64,000 nt of DNA from Siphonodentalium dalli (Eukaryota > Mollusca > Scaphopoda > Gadilida > Siphonodentaliidae): contig CP136063.1 in the NCBI GenBank assembly GCA_032622095.1, positions 15,417,814-15,481,813 on the forward strand, read 5' to 3'. The stretch's first letter is position 1; each line of letters starts with the position of its first letter. A model generated the notes under the pieces. It ran no database searches. It saw nothing but the letters and a program-made list of their open reading frames with translations, and was not told the DNA's origin. This document shows, one piece after another, positions 36,101-52,948 of this stretch. Both the position numbers and the translations under genes were made by a program.

Positions 36101-36712
36101 GTGGTAACATCCCATCGATGATAATGATTTCATGGTGTCACCTGATAATTATAATGGATCAATGGGGATGATCCGTTAGTGGTAACATCCCATCGATGAT
36201 AATGATTTCATGGTGTCACCTGATAATTAGAATGGATCAATGGGTTGATCCGTTAGTGATAACATCCTATCGATGATAATGATTTCATGGTGTCACCTGC
36301 TAATTAGAATGGATCAATGTCGTTGATCCGTCAGTTTTAACATCCCATCGATGATAATGATTTCATGGTGTCACCTGATAATTAGAATGGTTCAATGGGG
36401 TTGATCCATTTGTGGTAACATCCCATCGGTGATAATTATGTCATGGTGTCACCTGATAAATATAATGGATCAATGGGGTTGATCCGTTAGTGGTAACATC
36501 CCATCGATAATTTCATGGTGTCACCTGATAATTAGAATGGATCAATGGGGTTGGTCTGTTTGTGGTAACATCCCATCGATGGTAATGATTTCATGGTGTC
36601 ACCTGATAATTAGAATGGATCAATGGGGATGATCCGTTAGTGGTAACATCCCATCAATGATAATGATTTCATGGTGTCACCTGATAATTAGAATGGATCA
36701 ATGGGGTTGATC

Positions 36713-37690
36713 CGTCAGGGGTAACATCCCATCGATGATAATGATTTCATGGTGTCACCTGATAATTATAATGGATCAATGGGGTTGATCCGTTAGTGGT
36801 AACATCCCATCAATGATAATGATTTCATGGTGTCACCTGATAATTATAATGGATCTATGGGGATGATCCGTTATTGGTAACATCCCATCGATGATAATGA
36901 TTTCATGGTGTCACCTGATAATTAGAATGGATCAATGGGGTTGATCCGTTAGTGGTAACATCCCATCGATGATAATGATTTCATGGTGTCACCTGATAAT
37001 TAGAATGGATCAATGGGGTTGATCCGTTAGTGGTAACATCCCATCGATGATAATGATTTCATGGTGTCACCTGATAATTAGAATGGATCAATGGGGTTGA
37101 TCCGTCAGGGGTAACATCCCATCGATGATAATGATTTCATGGTGTCACCTGATAATTATAATGGATCAATGGGGTTGATCCGTTAGTGGTAACATCCCAT
37201 CGATGATAATGATTTCATGGTGTCACCTGATAATTATAATGGATCAATGGGGATGATCCGTTATTGGTAACATCCCATCGATGATAATGATTTCATGGTG
37301 TCACCTGATAATTAGAATGGATCAATGGGGTTGATCCGTTAGTGGTAACATCCCATCGATGATAATGATTTCATGGTGTCACCTGATAATTAGAATGGAT
37401 CAATGGGGTTGATCCGTTACTGGTAACATCCCATCGATGATAATGATTTCATGGTGTCACCTGATAATTAGAATGGGTCAATGGGGTTGATCCGTCAGGG
37501 GTAACATCCCATCGATGATAATGATTTCATGGTGTCACCTGATAATTATAATAGATCAATGGGGTTGATCCGTTAGTGGTAACATCCCATCGATGATAAT
37601 GATTTCATGGTGTCACCTGATAATTATAATGGATCAATGGGGATGATCCGTTATTGGTAACATCCCATCGATGATAATGATTTCATGGTG
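36713..37690. repeat. 390-bp higher-order satellite repeat, block 2
   Basis: The same five-monomer unit, with CGTCAGGGGTAAC at 36713, 37103 and 37493. Surrounding variants at 34-35 kb reappear about 4.03 kb later (CAACCTATCG at 35101 and 39131), so blocks 1 and 2 belong to a larger duplication. Confidence 0.85.
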
Positions 37691-40600
37691 TCACCTGATA
37701 ATTAGAATGGATCTATGGGGTTGATCCGTTAGTGGTAACATCCCATCGATGATAATGATTTCATGGTGTCACCTGATAATTATAATGGACCAATGAGTAT
37801 GCTCCGTTAGTGGTAACATCCCATCGATGATAATGATTTCATGGTGTCAGCTGATAATTATAATGGATCAATGGGGTTGATCCGTTTGTGGTAACATCCC
37901 ATCAATGATAATGATTTCATGGTGTCACCTGATAATTAGAATGGATCAATGGGGTTGATCCGTTAGTGGTAACATCCCATCGATGATTTCATGGTGTCAC
38001 CTGATAATTAGAATGGACCTATGGGGTTGATCCGTTTGTGGTAACATCCCATCGATTATAATGATTGCATGGTGTCACCTGATAATTAGAATGGATCAAT
38101 GGGGTTGATCCGTTTGTGATAACATCCCATCGGTGATATTGATTTCATGGTGTCACCTGATAATTAGAATGGATCAATGGGGATGATCCGTTAGTGGTAA
38201 CATCCCATCAATGATAATGATTTCATGGTGTCACCTGATAATTAGAATGGATCAATGGGGTTGATCCGTTAGTGGTAACATCCCATCAATGATAATGATT
38301 TCATGGTGTCATCTGATAATTATAATGGATCAATGGGGATGATCCGTTATTGGTAACATCCCATCGATGATAATGATTTCATGGTGTCACCTGATAATTA
38401 GAATGGATCAATGGGGTTGGTCCGTTAGTGGTAACATCCCATCGATGATAATGATTTCATGGTGTCACCTGATAATTAGAATGGATCAATGGGGTTGATC
38501 TGTTTGTGGTAACATCCCATCGATGATAATGATTTCATGGTGTCACCTGATAATTAGAATGGACCAATGAGTATGCTCCGTTAGTGGTAACATCCCATCG
38601 ATGATAATGATTTCATGGTGTCACCTGATAATTAGAATGGATCAATGGGGTTGATCCGTTTGTGGTAACATCCCATCAATGATAATGAGTTCATGGTGTC
38701 ACCTGATAATTAGAATGGATCAATGGGGTTGATCCGTTAGTGGTAACATCCCATCGATGATTTCATGGTGTCACCTGATAATTAGAATGGATCAATGGGG
38801 TTGATCCGTTTGTGGTAACATCCCATCGATTATAATGATTTCATGGTGTCACCTGATAATTAGAATGGATCAATGGGGTTGATCCATCCGTGGTAACATC
38901 CCATCGATGATAATGAATGCATGGTGTCACCTGATAATTAGAATGGATCAATGGGGTTGATCCGTTAGTGGTAACATCCCATCGATGATAATGATTTCAT
39001 GGTGTCACCTGATAATTAGAATGGATCAATGGGGTTGATCCGTTAGTGGTAACATCCCATCGATTATAATGATTTAATGGTGTCACCTGATAATTAGAAT
39101 GGATCAATGAGTATGCTCCGTTAGTGACCACAACCTATCGATGATAATGATTTCATGGTGTCACCTGATAAATATAATGGAACAATGGGGTTGATCCGTT
39201 AGTGGTAACATCCCATCGATGATAATGATTTCATGGTGTCACCTGATAATTAGAATGGATCAATGGGTTGATCCGTTAGTGGTAACATCCTATCTATGAT
39301 AATGATTTCATGGTGTCACCTGCTAATTAGAATGGATCAATGGGGTTGATCCGTTAGTGGTAACATCCCATCGATGATAATGATTTCATGGTGTCACCTG
39401 ATAATTAGAATGGATCAATGGGGTTGATACGTTAGTGACAACATCCCATCGATGATAATGATTTCATGGTGTCACCTGATAATTAGAATGAATCAATGGG
39501 GTTGATCCGTTAGTGGTAACATCCCATCGATTGTAATGATTTCATGGTGTCACCTGATAATTAGAATGGAGCAATGGGGTTGATCCGTTAGTGGTAACAT
39601 CCCATCGATGATAATGATTTCATGGTGTCACCTGGTAATTAAAATGGATCAATGGGGTTGATCCGTTAGTGGTAACATCCCATCGATGATAATGATTTCA
39701 TGGTGTCACCTGATAATTATAATGGATTAATGGGGTTGATCCGTCAGTGGTAACATCCCATCGATGATAATGATTTCATGGTGTCACCTGATAATTATAA
39801 TGGATCAATGGGGTTGAACCGTTAGTGGTAACATCCCATCAATGATAATGATTTCATGGTGTCACCTGATAATTAGAATGGATCAATGGGGTTGATCCGT
39901 TAGTGGTAAAATCCTATCGATGATATTGATTTCATGGTGTCACCTGATAATTAGAATGGATCAATGGGGTTGATCCGTCAGTGGTAACATCCCGTCGATG
40001 ATAATGATTTCATGGTGTCACCTGATAATTAGAATGGATCACTGGGGTTCATCCGTTAGTGGTAACATCCTATCGATGATAATTATTTAATGGTGTCACC
40101 TGATAATTAGAATGGATCAATGGGGTTGATCCGTTAGTGGTAACATCCCATCGATGATAATGATTTCATGGTGTCACCTGATAATTATAATGGATCAATG
40201 TGGTTGATCCGTTAGTGGTAACATCCCATCGATTATAATGATTTCATGGTGTCACCTGATAATTAGAATGGATCAATGGGGTTGATCCATCCGTAGTAAT
40301 ATCCCATCGATGATAATGAATGCATGGTGTCACCTGATAATTAGAATGGATCAATGGGGTTGATCCGTTAGTGGTAACATCCCATCGATGATAATGATTT
40401 CATGGTGTCACCTGATAATTAGAATGGATCAATAGGGTTGATCCGTTAGTGGTAACATCCCATCGATTATAATGATTTCATGGTGTCACCTGATAATTAG
40501 AATGGATCAATGGGGTTGATCCGTTTGTGGTAACATCCTATCGATGATAATGATTTCATGGTGTCACCTGATAATTAGAATGAATCAATGGGGTTGATCC

Positions 40601-43600
40601 GTTAGTGGTAACATCCCAGCGATGATTTCATGGTGTCACCTGATAATTATAATGGATCAATTGGGTTGATCCGTTAGTAGTAACATCCCATCGATGATAA
40701 TGATTTCATGGTGTCACCTGATAATTAGAATGGATCAATGCGGTTGATCCGTTAGTGGTAACATACTATCGATGATAATTATTTCATGGTGTCACCTGAT
40801 AATTAGAATGGATCAATGGGGTTGATCCATCCGTGGTAACATCCCATCGATGATAATGAATTCATGGTGTCACCTGGTAATTAGAATGGATCAATGGGGT
40901 TGATCCGTCAGTGGTAACATCCTATCGATGATAATGATTTCATGGTGTCACCTGATAATTAGAATGGATCAATGGGGTTGATCCGTTAGTGGTAAAATCC
41001 CATCGATGATAATGATTTCATGGTGTCACCTGATAATTAGAATGGATCAATGGTGTTGATCCGTTAGTGGTAACATCCCATCGATGATAATGATTTCATG
41101 GTGTCACCTGATAATTAGAATGGATCAATGGGGTTGATCCGTTAGTGGTAACATCCCATCGATGATAATGATTTCATGGTGTCACCTGATAATTAGAATG
41201 GACCAATGGGATTGATCCGTCAGTGGTAACATCCCATCGATGATAATGATTTCATGGTGTCACCTGATAATTATAATGGACCAATGGGGTTGATCCGTTA
41301 GTGGTAACATCCCATCGATGATTTCATGGTGTCACCTGATAATTAGAATGGATCAATGGGGTTGATCCGTTAGTGGTAACATCCTATCGATGATAATGAT
41401 TTCATGGTGTCAACTGATAATTATAATGGACCAATGGGGTTGATCCGTTATTGTTAACATCCTATCGATAATAATGATTGCATGGTGTCACCTGATAATT
41501 AGAATGCACCAATGGGGTTGATCCGTTAGTGGTAACATCCCATCGATGATAATGATGTCATGGTGTCACCTGATAATTAGAATGGATCAATGGGGTTGAT
41601 CCGTTAGTGGTAACATCCCATCGATGATAATGATGTCATGGTGTCACCTGATAATTAGAATTGATCAATGGGGTTGATCCGTAAGTGGTAACATCCTATC
41701 GATGATAATGATTTCATGGTGTCACCTGATAATTAGAATGGATCAATTGGTTTGATCCGTTAGTAGTAACATCCTATCGATGATAATGATTTCACGGTGT
41801 CACCTGATAATTAGAATGGATCAATGGGGTTGATCCGTTAGTGGTAACATCCCATCGATGATAATGATTTCATGGTGTCACCTGATAATTAGAATGGATA
41901 AATGGGGTTGATCCATCCGTGGTAACATGCTATCGATGATAATGATTTCATGGTGTCACCTGATAATTATAATGGATCAATGGGGTTGATCCGTTAGTGG
42001 TAACATCCCATCGATGATAATTATTTAATGGTGTCACCTGATAATTTGAATGGACCAATGGGGTTGATACGTTAGTGGTAACATCCCATCGATGATAATT
42101 ATTTCATGGTGTCACCTGATCATTATAATTGACTAATGGGGTTGATCCGTTAGTGGTAACATCCTATCGATGATAATGATTTCATGGTGTCACCTGATAA
42201 TTAGAATGGATCAATGGGGTTCGATGATAATGATTTCATGGTGTCACCTGATAATTAGAATGGATCAATGGGGTTCGATGATAATGATTTCATGGTGTCA
42301 CCTGATAATTAGAATGGATCAATGGGGTTGATCCGTTAGTGGTAACATCCCATCGATGATAATGATTTCTTGGTGTCACCCGATAATTAGAATGGATCAA
42401 TGGGGTTCGATGATAATGATTTCATGGTGTCACCTGATAATTAGAATGGATCTATGGGGTTGATCCGTTAGTGGTAACATCCCATCGATGATAATGATTT
42501 CATGGTGTCACCTGGTAATTAGAATGGACCAATGGGGTTGATCCGACAGTGGCAACATCCCATCGATGATAATGATTTCATGGTGTCACCTGATAATTAT
42601 AATGGACCAATGGGGTTGATCCGTTAGTGGTAACATCCCATCGATGATTTCATGGTGTCACCTGATAATTAGAATGGATCAATGGGGTTGATCCGTTAGT
42701 GGTAACATCCCATCGATGATAATGATTTCATGGTGTCACCTGATAATTAGAATGGATCAATGGGGTTGATCCGTTAGTGGTAACATCCCATCGATGATAA
42801 TGATATCATGGTGTCACCTGATAATTAGAATGGATCAATGGGGTTGATCCGTTAGTGGTAACATCCCATCGATGATAATGATTTCATGGTGTCACCTGAT
42901 AATTAGAATGGATCAATGGGGTTGATCCGTTAGTGGTAACATCCCATCGATGATAATGATTTTATGGTGTCACCTGATAATTCGAATGGATCAATGGGGT
43001 TGATCCGTTAGTGGTAACATCCCATCGATGATAATGATTTCATGGTGTCACCTGATAATTAGAATGGACCAATGGGATTGATCCGTCAGTGGTAACATCC
43101 CATCGATGATAATGATTTCATGGTGTCACCTGATAATTATAATGGACCAATGGGGTTGATCCGTTAGTGGTAACATCCCATCGATGATTTCATGGTGTCA
43201 CCTGATAATTAGAATGGATCAATGGGGTTGATCCGTTAGTGGTAACATCCTATCGATGATAATGATTTCATGGTGTCAACTGATAATTATAATGGACCAA
43301 TGGGGTTGATCCGTTATTGTTAACATCCTATCGATAATAATGATTGCATGGTGTCACCTGATAATTAGAATGCACCAATGGGGTTGATCCGTTAGTGGTA
43401 ACATCAAATCGATGATAATGATGTCATGGTGTCACCTGATAATTAGAATGGATCAATGGGGTTGATCCGTTAGTGGTAACATCCCATCGATGATAATGAT
43501 GTCATGGTGTCACCTGATAATTAGAATTGATCAATGGGGTTGATCCGTAAGTGGTAACATCCTATCGATGATAATGATTTCATGGTGTCACCTGATAATT

Positions 43601-46249
43601 AGAATGGATCAATTGGTTTGATCCGTTAGTAGTAACATCCTATCGATGATAATGATTTCACGGTGTCACCTGATAATTAGAATGGATCAATGGGGTTGAT
43701 CCGTTAGTGGTAACATCCCATCGATGATAATGATTTCATGGTGTCACCTGATAATTAGAATGGATCAATGGGGTTGATCCATCCGTGGTAACATGCTATC
43801 GATGATAATGATTTCATGGTGTCACCTGATAATTATAATGGATCAATGGGGTTGATCCGTTAGTGGTAACATCCCATCGATGATAATTATTTAATGGTGT
43901 CACCTGATAATTTGAATGGACCAATGGGGTTGATACGTTAGTGGTAACATCCCATCGATGATAATTATTTCATGGTGTCACCTGATCATTATAATTGACT
44001 AATGGGGTTGATCCGTTAGTGGTAACATCCTATCGATGATAATGATTGCATGGTGTCACCTGATAATTAGAATGGATCAATGGGGTTCGATGATAATGAT
44101 TTCATGGTGTCACCTGATAATTAGAATGGATCAATGGGGTTCGATGATAATGATTTCATGGTGTCACCTGATAATTAGAATGGATCAATGGGGTTGATCC
44201 GTTAGTGGTAACATCCCATCGATGATAATGATTTCTTGGTGTCACCCCGATAATTAGAATGGATCAATGGGGTTCGATGATAATGATTTCATGGTGTCAC
44301 CTGATAATTAGAATGGATCTATGGGGTTGATCCGTTAGTGGTAACATCCCATCGATGATAATGATTTCTTGGTGTCACCTGGTAATTAGAATGGACCAAT
44401 GGGGTTGATCCGACAGTGGCAACATCCCATCGATGATAATGATTTCATGGTGTCACCTGATAATTATAATGGACCAATGGGGTTGATCCGTTAGTGGTAA
44501 CATCCCATCGATGATTTCATGGTGTCACCTGATAATTAGAATGGATCAATGGGGTTGATCCGTTAGTGGTAACATCCCATCGATGATAATGATTTCATGG
44601 TGTCACCTGATAATTAGAATGGATCAATGGGGTTGATCCGTTAGTGGTAACATCCCATCGATGATAATGATATCATGGTGTCACCTGATAATTAGAATGG
44701 ATCAATGGGGTTGATCCGTTAGTGGTAACATCCCATCGATGATAATGATTTCATGGTGTCACCTGATAATTAGAATGGATCAATGGGGTTGATCCGTTAG
44801 TGGTAACATCCCATCGATGATAATGATTTTATGGTGTCACCTGATAATTCGAATGGATCAATGGGGTTGATCCGTTAGTGGTAACATCCCATCGATGATA
44901 ATGATTTCATGGTGTCACCTGATAATTAGAATGGATCAATGGGGTTGATCCGTTAGTGGTAACATCCCATCGATGATAATTATTTCATGGTGCCACCTGA
45001 TAATTAGAATGGATCAATGGGGTTGATCCGTTAGTGGTAACATCCCATCGATGATAATGATTTCATGGTGTCACCTGATAATTAGAATGGATCAATGGGG
45101 TTGATCCGTTAGTGGTAACATCCCATTGATGATAATGATTTCATGGTGTCACCTGATAATTAAAATGGACCAATGGGGTTGATCCGTTAGTGATAACATC
45201 CTATCGATGATAATGATTTCATGGTGTCACCTGATAATTAGAATGGATCAATGGGGTTGATCCATCCGTGGTAACATCCCATCGATGATAATGATTTCAT
45301 GGTGTCACCTGATAATTAGAATGGATCAATGGGGTTGATCCGTTAGTGGTAACATCCTATCGGTGATAATGATTTCATGGTGTCACCTGATAATTAGAAT
45401 GGAGCAATGGGGTTGATCCGTTAGTGGTAACATCCCATCGATGATAATGATTTCATGGTGTCACCTGATAATTAGAATGGATCAATGGGGTTGATCCGTT
45501 AGTGGTAACATCATATCGATGATAATGATTTCATGGTGTCACCTGATAATTAGAATGGATCAATGGGGTTGATCCGTTAGTGGTAACATCCCATCAATGA
45601 TAATGATTTCATGGTGTCACCTGATAATTAGAATGGATCAATGGGGTTGATCCATCCGTGGTAACATCATATCGATGATAATGATTTCATGGTGTCACCT
45701 GATAATTAGAATGGATCAATGGGGTTGATCCGTTAGTGGTAACATCCCATCGATGATAATTATTTAATGGTATCACCTGATAATTTGAATGGACCAATGG
45801 GTTGATCCGTTAGTGGTAACATCCCATCGATGATAATTATTTAATGGTGTCACCTGATAATTAGAATGGATCAATGGGGTTGATCCGTTAGTGGTAACAT
45901 CCCATCGATGATAATGATTTCATGGTGTCACCTGATAATAAGAATGGATCAATGGGGTTGATCCGTTAGTGGTAACATCCTATCGATGATAATGATTTCA
46001 TGGTGTCACCTGATAATTAGAATGGATCAATGGGGTTCGATGATAATGATTTCATGGTGTCACCTGATAATTAGAATGGATCAATGGGGTTCGATGATAA
46101 TGATTTCATGGTGTCACCTGATAATTAGAATGGATCAATGGGGTTGATTCGTTAGTGGTAACATCCCATCGATGATAATGATTTCATGGTGTTACCTGAT
46201 AATTATAATGGATCAATGGGGTTGATCCGTTAGTGGTAACATCCCATCG

Positions 46250-49200
46250 ATGATAATGATTTCATGGTGTCACCTGATAATTATAATGGATCAATGTGGT
46301 TCGATGATAATGATTTCATGGTGTCACCTGTTAATTATAATGGATCAATGGGGTTCGATGATAATGATTTCATGGTGTCACCTGATAATTAGAATGGATC
46401 AATGGGGTTCTATGATAATGATTTCATGGTGTCACCTGATAATTAGAATGGACCAATGGGATTGATCCGTCAGTGGTAACATCCCATCGATGATAATGAT
46501 TTCATGGTGTCACCTGATAATTATAATGGACCAATGGGGTTGATCCGTTAGTGGTAACATCCCATCGATGATTTCATGGTGTCACCTGATAATTAGAATG
46601 GATCAATGGGGTTGATCCGTTAATGGTAACATCCTATCGATGATAATGATTTCATGGTGTCAACTGATAATTATAATGGACCAATGGGGTTGATCCGTTA
46701 TTGTTAACATCCTATAGATAATAATGATTGCATGGTGTCACCTGATAATTAGAATGCACCAATGGCTTGATCCGTTAGTGGTAACATCCCATCGATGATA
46801 ATGATGTCATGGTGTCACCTGATAATTAGAATGGATCAATGGGGTTGATCCGTTAGTGGTAACATCCCATCGATGATAATGATGTCATGGTGTCACCTGA
46901 TAATTAGAATTGATCAATGGGGTTGATCCGTAAGTGGTAACATCCTATCGATGATAATGATTTCATGGTGTCACCTGATAATTAGAATGGATCAATGGGG
47001 TTGATCCGTTAGTAGTAACATCCTATCGATGATAATGATTTCACGGTGTCACCTGATAATTAGAATGGATCAATGGGGTTGATCCGTTAGTGGTAACATC
47101 CCATCGATGATAATGATTTCATGGTGTCACCTGATAATTAGAATGGATCAATGGGGTTGATCCATCCGTGGTAACATGCTATCGATGATAATGATTTCAT
47201 GGTGTTACCTGATAATTATAATGGATCAATGGGGTTGATCCGTTAGTGGTAACATCCCATCGATGATAATTATTTAATGGTGTCACCTGATAATTTGAAT
47301 GGACCAATGGGGTTGATACGTTAGTGGTAACATCCCATCGATGATAATTATTTCATGGTGTCACCTGATCATTATAATTGACTAATGGGGTTGATCCGTT
47401 AGTGGTAACATCCTATCGATGATAATGAATTTCATGGTGTCACCTGATAATTAGAATGGATCAATGGGGTTCGATGATAATGATTTCATGGTGTCCACCT
47501 GATAATTAGAATGGATCAATGGGGTTCGATGATAATGATTTCATGGTGTCACCTGATAATTAGAATGGATCAATGGGGTTGATCCGTTAGTGGTAACATC
47601 CCATCGATGATAATGATTTCTTGGTGTCACCCGATAATTAGAATGGATCAATGGGGTTCGATGATAATGATTTCATGGTGTCACCTGATAATTAGAATGG
47701 ATCTATGGGGTTGATCCGTTAGTGGTAACATCCCATCGATGATAATGATTTCATGGTGTCACCTGGTAATTAGAATGGACCAATGGGGTTGATCCGACAG
47801 TGGCAACATCCCATCGATGATAATGATTTCATGGTGTCACCTGATAATTATAATGGACCAATGGGGTTGATCCGTTAGTGGTAACATCCCATCGATGATT
47901 TCATGGTGTCACCTGATAATTAGAATGGATCAATGGGGTTGATCCGTTAGTGGTAACATCCCATCGATGATAATGATTTCATGGTGTCACCTGATAATTA
48001 GAATGGATCAATGGGGTTGATCCGTTAGTGGTAACATCCCATCGATGATAATGATTTTATGGTGTCACCTGATAATTCGAATGGATCAATGGGGTTGATC
48101 CGTTAGTGGTAACATCCCATCGATGATAATGATTTCATGGTGTCACCTGATAATTAGAATGGATCAATGGGGTTGATCCGTTAGTGGTAACATCCCATCG
48201 ATGATAATTATTTCATGGTGTCACCTGATAATTAGAATGGATCAATGGGGTTGATCCGTTAGTGGTAACATCCCATCGATGATAATGATTTCATGGTGTC
48301 ACCTGATAATTAGAATGGATCAATGGGGTTGATCCGTTAGTGGTAACATCCCATTGATGATAATGATTTCATGGTGTCACCTGATAATTAAAATGGACCA
48401 ATGGGGTTGATCCGTTAGTGATAACATCCTATCGATGATAATGATTTCATGGTGTCACCTGATAATTAGAATGGATCAATGGGGTTGATCCATCCGTGGT
48501 AACATCCCATCGATGATAATGATTTCATGGTGTCACCTGATAATTAGAATGGATCAATGGGGTTGATCCGTTAGTGGTAACATCCTATCGGTGATAATGA
48601 TTTCATGGTGTCACCTGATAATTAGAATGGAGCAATGGGGTTGATCCGTTAGTGGTAACATCCCATCGATGATAATGATTTCATGGTGTCACCTGATAAT
48701 TAGAATGGATCAATGGGGTTGATCCGTTAGTGGTAACATCATATCGATGATAATGATTTCATGGTGTCACCTGATAATTAGAATGGATCAATGGGGTTGA
48801 TCCGTTAGTGGTAACATCCCATCAATGATAATGATTTCATGGTGTCACCTGATAATTAGAATGGATCAATGGGGTTGATCCATCCGTGGTAACATCCTAT
48901 CGATGATAATGATTTCATGGTGTCACCTGATAATTAGAATGGATCAATGGGGTTGATCCGTTAGTGGTAACATCCCATCGATGATAATTGTTTAATGGTA
49001 TCACCTGATAATTTGAATGGACCAATGGGTTGATCCGTTAGTGGTAACATCCCATCGATGATAATTATTTAATGGTGTCACCTGATAATTAGAATGGATC
49101 AATGGGGTTGATCCGTTAGTGGTAACATCCCATCGATGATAATGATTTCATGGTGTCACCTGATAATAAGAATGGATCAATGGGGTTGATCCGTTAGTGG

Positions 49201-52200
49201 TAACATCCTATCGATGATAATGATTTCATGGTGTCACCTGATAATTAGAATGGATCAATGGGGTTCGATGATAATGATTTCATGGTGTCACCTGATAATT
49301 AGAATGGATCAATGGGGTTCGATGATAATGATTTCATGGTGTCACCTGATAATTAGAATGGATCAATGGGGTTGATTCGTTAGTGGTAACATCCCATCGA
49401 TGATAATGATTTCATGGTGTTACCTGATAATTATAATGGATCAATGGGGTTGATCCGTTAGTGGTAACATCCCATCGATGATAATGATTTCATGGTGTCA
49501 CCTGATAATTAGAATGGATCAATGTGGTTCGATGATAATGATTTCATGGTGTCACCTGTTAATTATAATGGATCAATGGGGTTCGATGATAATGATTTCA
49601 TGGTGTCACCTGATAATTAGAATGGATCAATGGGGTTCTATGATAATGATTTCATGGTGTCACCTGATAATTAGAATGGATCTATGGGGTTGATCGGTTA
49701 GTGGTAACATCCCATCGATGATAATGATTTCATGGTGTCACCTGATAATTAGAATGGATCAATGTGGTTCGATGATAATGATTTCATGGTGTCACCTGAT
49801 AATTAGAATGGATCAATGGGGTTCGATGATAATGATTTCATGGTGTCACCTGATAATTATAATGGATCAATGGCGTTGATCCGTTAGTGGTAACATCCCA
49901 TCGATGATAATGATTTCATGGTGTCACCTGATAATTATATTGGATCATTGGGGTTCGATGATAATGATTTCATGGTGTCACCTGATAATTAGAATGGATC
50001 AATGGGGATCGATGATAATGACTTGATGGTGTCACCTGATATTAGAATGGATCAATGGGGTTGATCCGTTTGTGGTAACATCCCATCGATGATAATGATT
50101 TCATGGTGTCACCTGATAATTAGAACGGATCAATGGGATTGATCCGTTAGTGGTAACATCCAATCGATGATAATGATTTCATGGTGTCACCTGATAATTA
50201 GAATGGATCAATGGGGTTGATCCGTTAGTGGTAACATCCCATCGATGATAATTATTTCATGGTGTCACCTGATAATTAGAATGGATCAATGGGGTTGATC
50301 CGTTAGTGGTAACATCCCATCGATGATAATGATTTCATGGTGTCACCTGATAATTAGAATGGATCAATGGGGTTGATCCGTTAGTGGTAACATCCCATTG
50401 ATGATAATGATTTCATGGTGTCACCTGATAATTAAAATGGACCAATGGGGTTGATCCGTTAGTGATAACATCCTATCGATGATAATGATTTCATGGTGTC
50501 ACCTGATAATTAGAATGGATCAATGGGGTTGATCCATCCGTGGTAACATCCAATCGATGATAATGATTTCATGGTGTCACCTGATAATTAGAATGGATCA
50601 ATGGGGTTGATCCGTTAGTGGTAACATCCTATCGGTGATAATGATTTCATGGTGTCACCTGATAATTAGAATGGAGCAATGGGGTTGATCCGTTAGTGGT
50701 AACATCCCATCGATGATAATGATTTCATGGTGTCACCTGATAATTAGAATGGATCAATGGGGTTGATCCGTTAGTGGTAACATCATATCGATGATAATGA
50801 TTTCATGGTGTCACCTGATAATTAGAATGGATCAATGGGGTTGATCCGTTAGTGGTAACATCCCATCGATGATAATGATTTCATGGTGTCACCTGATAAT
50901 TAGAATGGATCAATGGGGTTGATCCATCCGTGGTAACATCCTATCGATGATAATGATTTCATGGTATCACCTGATAATTTGAATGGACCAATGGGTTGAT
51001 CCGTTAGTGGTAACATCCCATCGATGATAATTATTTAATGGTGTCACCTGATAATTAGAATGGATCAATGGGGTTGATCCGTTAGTTGTAACATCCCATC
51101 GATGATAATGATTTCATGGTGTCACCTGATAATAAGAATGGATCAATGGGGTTGATCCGTTAGTGGTAACATCCTATCGATGATAATGATTTCATGGTGT
51201 CACCTGATAATTAGAATGGATCAATGGGGTTCGATGATAATGATTTCATGGTGTCACCTGATAATTAGAATGGATCAATGGGGTTCGATGATAATGATTT
51301 CATGGTGTCACCTGATAATTAGAATGGATCAATGGGGTTGATTCGTTAGTGGTAACATCCCATCGATGATAATGATTTCATGGTGTTACCTGATAATTAT
51401 AATGGATCAATGGGGTTGATCCGTTAGTGGTAACATCCCATCGATGATAATGATTTCATGGTGTCACCTGATAATTAGAATGGATCAATGTGGTTCGATG
51501 ATAATGATTTCATGGTGTCACCTGTTAATTATAATGGATCAATGGGGTTCTATGATAATGATTTCATGGTGTCACCTGATAATTAGAATGGATCTATGGG
51601 GTTGATCGGTTAGTGGTAACATCCCATCGATGATAATGATTTCATGGTGTCACCTGATAATTAGAATGGATCAATGTGGTTCGATGATAATGATTTCATG
51701 GTGTCACCTGATAATTAGAATGGATCAATGGGGTTCGATGATAATGATGTCATGGTGTCACCTGATAATTATAATGGATCAATGGCGTTGATCCGTTAGT
51801 GGTAACATCCCATCGATGATAATGATTTCATGGTGTCACCTGATAATTATAATGGATCATTGGGGTTCGATGATAATGATTTCATGGTGTCACCTGATAA
51901 TTAGAATGGATCAATGGGGATCGATGATAATGATTTGATGGTGTCACCTGATATTAGAATGGATCAATGGGGTTGATCCGTTTGTGGTAACATCCCATCG
52001 ATGATAATGATTTCATGGTGTCACCTGATAATTAGAACGGATCAATGGGATTGATCCGTTAGTGGTAACATCCCATCGATGATAATGATTTCATGGTGTC
52101 ACCTGATAATTAGAATGGATCAATAGGGTTGATCCGTTAGTGGTAACATCCCATCGATGATAATTATTTCATGGTGTCACCTGATAATTCGAATGGATCA

Positions 52201-52948
52201 ATGGGGTTGATCCCTTAGTGGTAACATCCCATCGATGATAATGATTTCATGGTGTCACCTGATAATTAGAATGGATCAATGGGGTTGGTCCGTTAGTGGT
52301 AACATCCCATCGATGATAATTATTTCATGGTGTCACCTGATAATTAGAATGGATCAATGGGGTTGATCCGTTAGTGGTAACATCCCATCGATGATAATGA
52401 TTTCATGGTGTCACCTGATAATTAGAATGGATTAATGGGGTTGATCCGTTAGTGGTAACATCCTATCGATGATAATGATTTCATGGAGTCACCTGATAAT
52501 TAGAATGGATCAATGGGGTTCGATGATAATGATTTCATGGTGTCACCTGATAATTAGAATGGATCAATGGGGTTCGATGATAATGATTTCATGGTGTCAC
52601 CTGATAATTATAATGGATCAATGGGGTTGATCCGTTAGTGGTAACATCCCATCGATGATAATGATTTCATGGTGTTACCTGATAATTATAATGGATCAAT
52701 GGGGTTGATCCGTTAGTGGTAACATCCCATCGATGATAATGATTTCATGGTGTCACCTGATAATTAGAATGGATCAATGTGGTTCGATGATAATGATTTC
52801 ATGGTGTCACCTGTTAATTAGAATGGATCAATGGGGTTCGATGATAATGATTTCATGGTGTCACCTGATAATTAGAATGGATCAATGGGGTTCGATGATA
52901 ATGATTTCATGGTGTCACCTGATAATTAGAATGGATCTATGGGGTTGA
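46250..52948. repeat. About 3.2-kb higher-order satellite repeat, 3 copies
   Basis: Runs of 54-base monomers recur at 46250, 49478 and 52733 (spacing 3228 and 3255 bases), with the same order of rare variants around them. These runs produce 71-codon open frames made of an 18-residue repeat (MIMISWCHLIIRMDQ), which are not genes. Confidence 0.85.
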